Positions 6,173 through 8,169 of a DNA stretch of 8,169 bases are shown here, one piece after another. Within the stretch, counting starts at the first letter, position 1, and the number at the start of each line of letters is the position of its first letter. Where the stretch lies: contig CAIMNT010000079.1 in the NCBI GenBank assembly GCA_903842855.1, positions 1 through 8,169 on the forward strand, given 5' to 3'. Both the position numbers and the translations under genes were made by a program. Source of the stretch: an uncultured Actinomycetes bacterium. Its GTDB lineage: Bacteria; Actinomycetota; Actinomycetes; Nanopelagicales; Nanopelagicaceae. Below the pieces are notes generated by a model. That model saw only the letters and a program-made list of their open reading frames with translations, searched no databases and was not told where the DNA came from.

Positions 6173-7249
6173 TTGAAAGATCTCCTTCGTCGTCGCACCC
6201 CATCAGAGCAATCTGGTGGGGTGCGACGCAATTCCCTTGGCACTTTTATTGTGCGCCGCATTGCCATCGGAATCTTGCTCATGCTCGGAATCACGTTTAT
6301 CTCATTCTCGGTCACACAATTGGTGCCTGGAGATCCAGCTGCACTCAACTTAGGACAGAGCGCTATGAGTGATCCAACTATCGTTAAAGCGTGGCGCGTA
6401 AAGTATGGACTTGATAAGCCAGTGCCAGAGCAGTACATCATCTACATCAATCACTTAATCCACGGAGATCTCGGCCTCTCGCAACAATCTCGCAGACCCG
6501 TCTCTTCAGATCTCAAAGAGTATTTCCCTGCAACCTTCGAGCTCGCCTCGGTTGCTATCTTCTTCTCCCTTATTTTTGGACTCCTCTTTGGAATCATTGC
6601 AGCCATCACCCGAAATCGATGGCCAGATCAAATCATAAGATTTGTAACCCTGACGGGGGTCTCGGTACCAACATTCTGGCTCTCGCTCGTCTTCTTCTAC
6701 CTCTTCTACTTTAAACTCTCGTGGTTTCCCTCCAACGGGCGGCTAGATCCAGGTACAGATGCGCCATCAACGATCACGGGCATGTACACGGTTGATGCTC
6801 TTTTACATGGCCAATTTAGCCTCTTCTGGCAGGCATTTAGACATTTGTTGCTTCCTGCGATTGTTCTCGCTATCTACACCATTGCGGTATTAACCAGGTT
6901 TACTAGAGCATCTATCCTAGAAATTCTTAACAATGATTATGTTCGAGCAGCGCGGGCGAAGGGTCTTCCTGAATCTTTAGTCATCAGAAGGCACGTGCTT
7001 CGCCCCGCTCTTCTCTCCATCGTCACTATCGCTGGTGTTGCATTTGGAAACCTGTTAGCAGGCTCTGTACTTGTTGAAAATGTCTTCTCGTGGCCAGGTA
7101 TCGGTCAATATGCATATCGAAGTTCTATCGGCCTTGACCTTCCCGGAATCATGGGCGTCAGCATCGTGGTTGCCGGCATCTTTATCACCATGAACCTATT
7201 GGTTGATATCGCCTATCGCTTCATCGACCCAAGTTTGCGCCACGCATGA
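6173..7249 (+). CDS. DppB/OppB-type ABC transporter permease
   Basis: An inner-membrane permease of the binding-protein-dependent type (up to 358 residues). Hydrophobic segments lie at about 29-47, 123-145, 157-180, 226-241, 281-301 and 327-347, giving the usual six. DppB-type marks are VPGDPA at 51-56, YGLDKPVPEQY at 78-88, HGDLGLS at 97-103, the ATPase-contacting EAA loop DYVRAARAKGLPE at 255-267, VLVENVFSWPGIG at 299-311, and YRFIDPSLR at 348-356. It forms the channel with the DppC-type protein encoded next; their genes overlap by 4 nt. The start is uncertain. TTG 6173 is the outermost choice, 15 nt after the previous stop, and is given here as the limit, but it has no Shine-Dalgarno and would put the strong hairpin inside the coding region. 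GTG 6221 (342 residues, inside the hairpin stem) and GTG 6251 (332 residues, starting MRRIAIG) both give lengths closer to known DppB proteins. Confidence 0.93.
   Translation: MKDLLRRRTPSEQSGGVRRNSLGTFIVRRIAIGILLMLGITFISFSVTQLVPGDPAALNLGQSAMSDPTIVKAWRVKYGLDKPVPEQYIIYINHLIHGDLGLSQQSRRPVSSDLKEYFPATFELASVAIFFSLIFGLLFGIIAAITRNRWPDQIIRFVTLTGVSVPTFWLSLVFFYLFYFKLSWFPSNGRLDPGTDAPSTITGMYTVDALLHGQFSLFWQAFRHLLLPAIVLAIYTIAVLTRFTRASILEILNNDYVRAARAKGLPESLVIRRHVLRPALLSIVTIAGVAFGNLLAGSVLVENVFSWPGIGQYAYRSSIGLDLPGIMGVSIVVAGIFITMNLLVDIAYRFIDPSLRHA
6191..6228 (+). promoter_or_regulatory. 17-bp RNA hairpin with GCAA tetraloop between binding protein and permease
   Basis: Bases 6191-6207 pair with 6228-6212: twelve perfect outer pairs (CGTCGCACCCCA with TGGGGTGCGACG), one G-U wobble (6203/6216) and four more perfect pairs, closed by GCAA at 6208-6211, a stable GNRA loop. 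The wobble becomes an A-C mismatch on the other strand, so the structure suits the plus-strand transcript. No T-run follows (next bases CAATTCCCTT), so it is not a standard intrinsic terminator. Placed 33 nt after the binding-protein stop, it could protect that mRNA from 3' decay or partly block transcription into the permeases, keeping binding protein in excess. It overlaps the candidate 5' end of the permease gene, and its right arm contains GTG 6221, a possible permease start. Confidence 0.75.
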
Positions 7250-8082
7250 AGAAAAATCCTGACTCCCCACTGCGCCAACCACTGGCGGTCATTGGAGTAA
7301 CGATCCTCACCATCTGGATCTTGGTTGCAATATTTGCTCCACTACTCGCGCCATCAAATCCCATCGCTCAGAACTATGGGCAGCTCCTACCTCCCAACGC
7401 TCACAATTGGTTTGGAACTGATTCAGTCGGCCGCGATGTACTAAGTCGCGTAATTTACGGAGCCCGAATTACACTCCCGCTCTCCATCATGCTTGTCATC
7501 TTGGCGATGATTGTTGGAACAGTTATTGGTGCGATCGCCGGATACTTTGGCGGCTGGGTGGATGCGGCGCTTATGCGCTTTACCGATGTGGTCTTGGCTT
7601 TTCCCGGAATTATCTTGGCGATGGCTGTTGCGGCAGCTCTTGGTGCAGAGCTTCGTAATGCAGTCTTTGCCGTTGTTCTGGTCGCCTGGCCGACATATGC
7701 TCGATTAGTACGAGGACTGATTTTGTCGAGTAAGAACGCCGACTATGTGACCTCGAGTCGTTTGCTCGGAGCATCTACAACGCGCGCACTCTTCGTTGAT
7801 CTTCGACCTAATATTTCAGGTCCCGTCTTCGTCCTAGCAGCCCTTGAGGCTGGAAATGGAATGCTGCTTCTATCTGGCCTCTCCTTCCTTGGATTGGGCG
7901 CCCGTCCACCTTCAGCGGAATGGGGCGCGATGGTTTCGGCCGGAGCAAATAACTTCGATAAGTGGTGGCTAGCAGTTTTTCCAGGCCTCGCCATCCTGAC
8001 TGCAGTACTCGCCTTCAACTTCTTAGGTGATGCGCTGCGCGATATTTTGGATCCACGTACCGCGAAAGCGTTGAGGGAGTAA
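7246..8082 (+). CDS. DppC/OppC-type ABC transporter permease
   Basis: This 278-residue membrane protein is the second permease of the importer. It shows the DppC layout: a first membrane segment at about 15-33 ending in IFAPLLAP, the conserved WFGTDSVGRDVLSRVIYGAR at 55-74, further hydrophobic segments at about 79-100, 115-133, 138-150, 193-210 and 243-261, and SFLGLGARPPSAEWGAM at 213-229, followed by ALRDILDPR at 263-271. The ATPase-contacting loop reads DYVTSSRLLGAS at 166-177; the usual E-A-A triplet is replaced by T-S-S, but the conserved glycine remains. ATG 7246 overlaps the upstream TGA as ATGA, so translation is likely coupled and the two permeases made in equal amounts. Length is slightly short against the usual roughly 300 because the cytoplasmic N-terminus is brief. 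Confidence 0.94.
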   Translation: MKKNPDSPLRQPLAVIGVTILTIWILVAIFAPLLAPSNPIAQNYGQLLPPNAHNWFGTDSVGRDVLSRVIYGARITLPLSIMLVILAMIVGTVIGAIAGYFGGWVDAALMRFTDVVLAFPGIILAMAVAAALGAELRNAVFAVVLVAWPTYARLVRGLILSSKNADYVTSSRLLGASTTRALFVDLRPNISGPVFVLAALEAGNGMLLLSGLSFLGLGARPPSAEWGAMVSAGANNFDKWWLAVFPGLAILTAVLAFNFLGDALRDILDPRTAKALRE

Positions 8083-8085
8083 GCC

Positions 8086-8169
8086 ATGGCCCTTTTAGAA
8101 GTACGTGACTTGAGCGTTCAATTACAGACTAAATCAGGCTTTGCAACCGCAATTGACCGCCTCTCGTAC
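8086..8169 (+). CDS. DppD/OppD-type ABC transporter ATPase, N-terminal fragment
   Basis: Only 28 codons are inside the window. They read MALLEVRDLSVQLQTKSG and then FATAIDRLSY, the standard opening of DppD/OppD ATPases ('LLeV.dLsv.f.t..G...avd.vs'), ahead of the Walker A motif, which lies beyond the edge. ATG 8086 follows the DppC stop by 3 nt, and GAGGGAG at 8073-8079, inside the last codons of that gene, gives a strong ribosome binding site at 6-nt spacing. A second ATPase (DppF/OppF type) would be expected further right, but it cannot be seen here. Confidence 0.88.
   Translation, partial: MALLEVRDLSVQLQTKSGFATAIDRLSY

Noticed and set aside
6191..6240. Hairpin as a classical rho-independent terminator
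   Set aside because: No T-run follows the stem and the permease genes continue in the same direction, so it is listed as a regulatory hairpin.

Overview
The window reads as a compact, one-directional catabolic and transport locus from a bacterium of moderate GC content (roughly 50%; hand counts of individual stretches range from about 35 to 57%). Frequent GTG and TTG starts, several genes with no Shine-Dalgarno sequence, overlapping or nearly touching genes, and exported binding proteins with arginine- or lysine-rich signal peptides fit a moderate-GC actinobacterium, perhaps a small-genome aquatic one. That placement is inference from style only, because no rRNA or other marker gene is present.

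Layout. On the minus strand, running off the left edge, is the N-terminal third of a family-5 (oligopeptide-type) solute-binding protein with its signal peptide (475 down to 1). An 82-base divergent gap (476-557) separates it from a plus-strand series: an acetamidase/formamidase-family amidohydrolase (558-1520); an alpha/beta hydrolase of the proline iminopeptidase/amino-acid amidase type (1529-2431); and a 676-residue DUF885-type metallopeptidase with an extra NTF2/SnoaL-like C-terminal domain (2435-4465). After a 105-base gap with CCCTAA-type repeats and a candidate promoter come a second, complete family-5 binding protein (start most likely TTG 4571, end 6157), a DppB/OppB-type permease (to 7249), a DppC/OppC-type permease (7246-8082) and the first 28 codons of the DppD/OppD-type ATPase (8086 to the right edge).

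How the parts may work together (inference). The binding protein, two permeases and ATPase make an ABC importer of the peptide/nickel/opine class. The three enzymes have no signal peptides, so they should act in the cytoplasm on what is imported: an amide-bond hydrolase, an exo-acting aminopeptidase or amino-acid amidase, and a zinc peptidase. The combination suggests uptake and full hydrolysis of small peptides or peptide/amino-acid amides. The divergent second binding protein could widen the substrate range of the same importer.

The most interesting points are the metallopeptidase-NTF2-like fusion with a compact HExxH motif, a 17-bp hairpin with a GCAA tetraloop between the binding protein and the first permease, the repeat array at the transporter promoter, and the pairing of two different amide hydrolases with a peptide importer. 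No RNA genes, CRISPR arrays, insertion sequences or attachment sites were seen.
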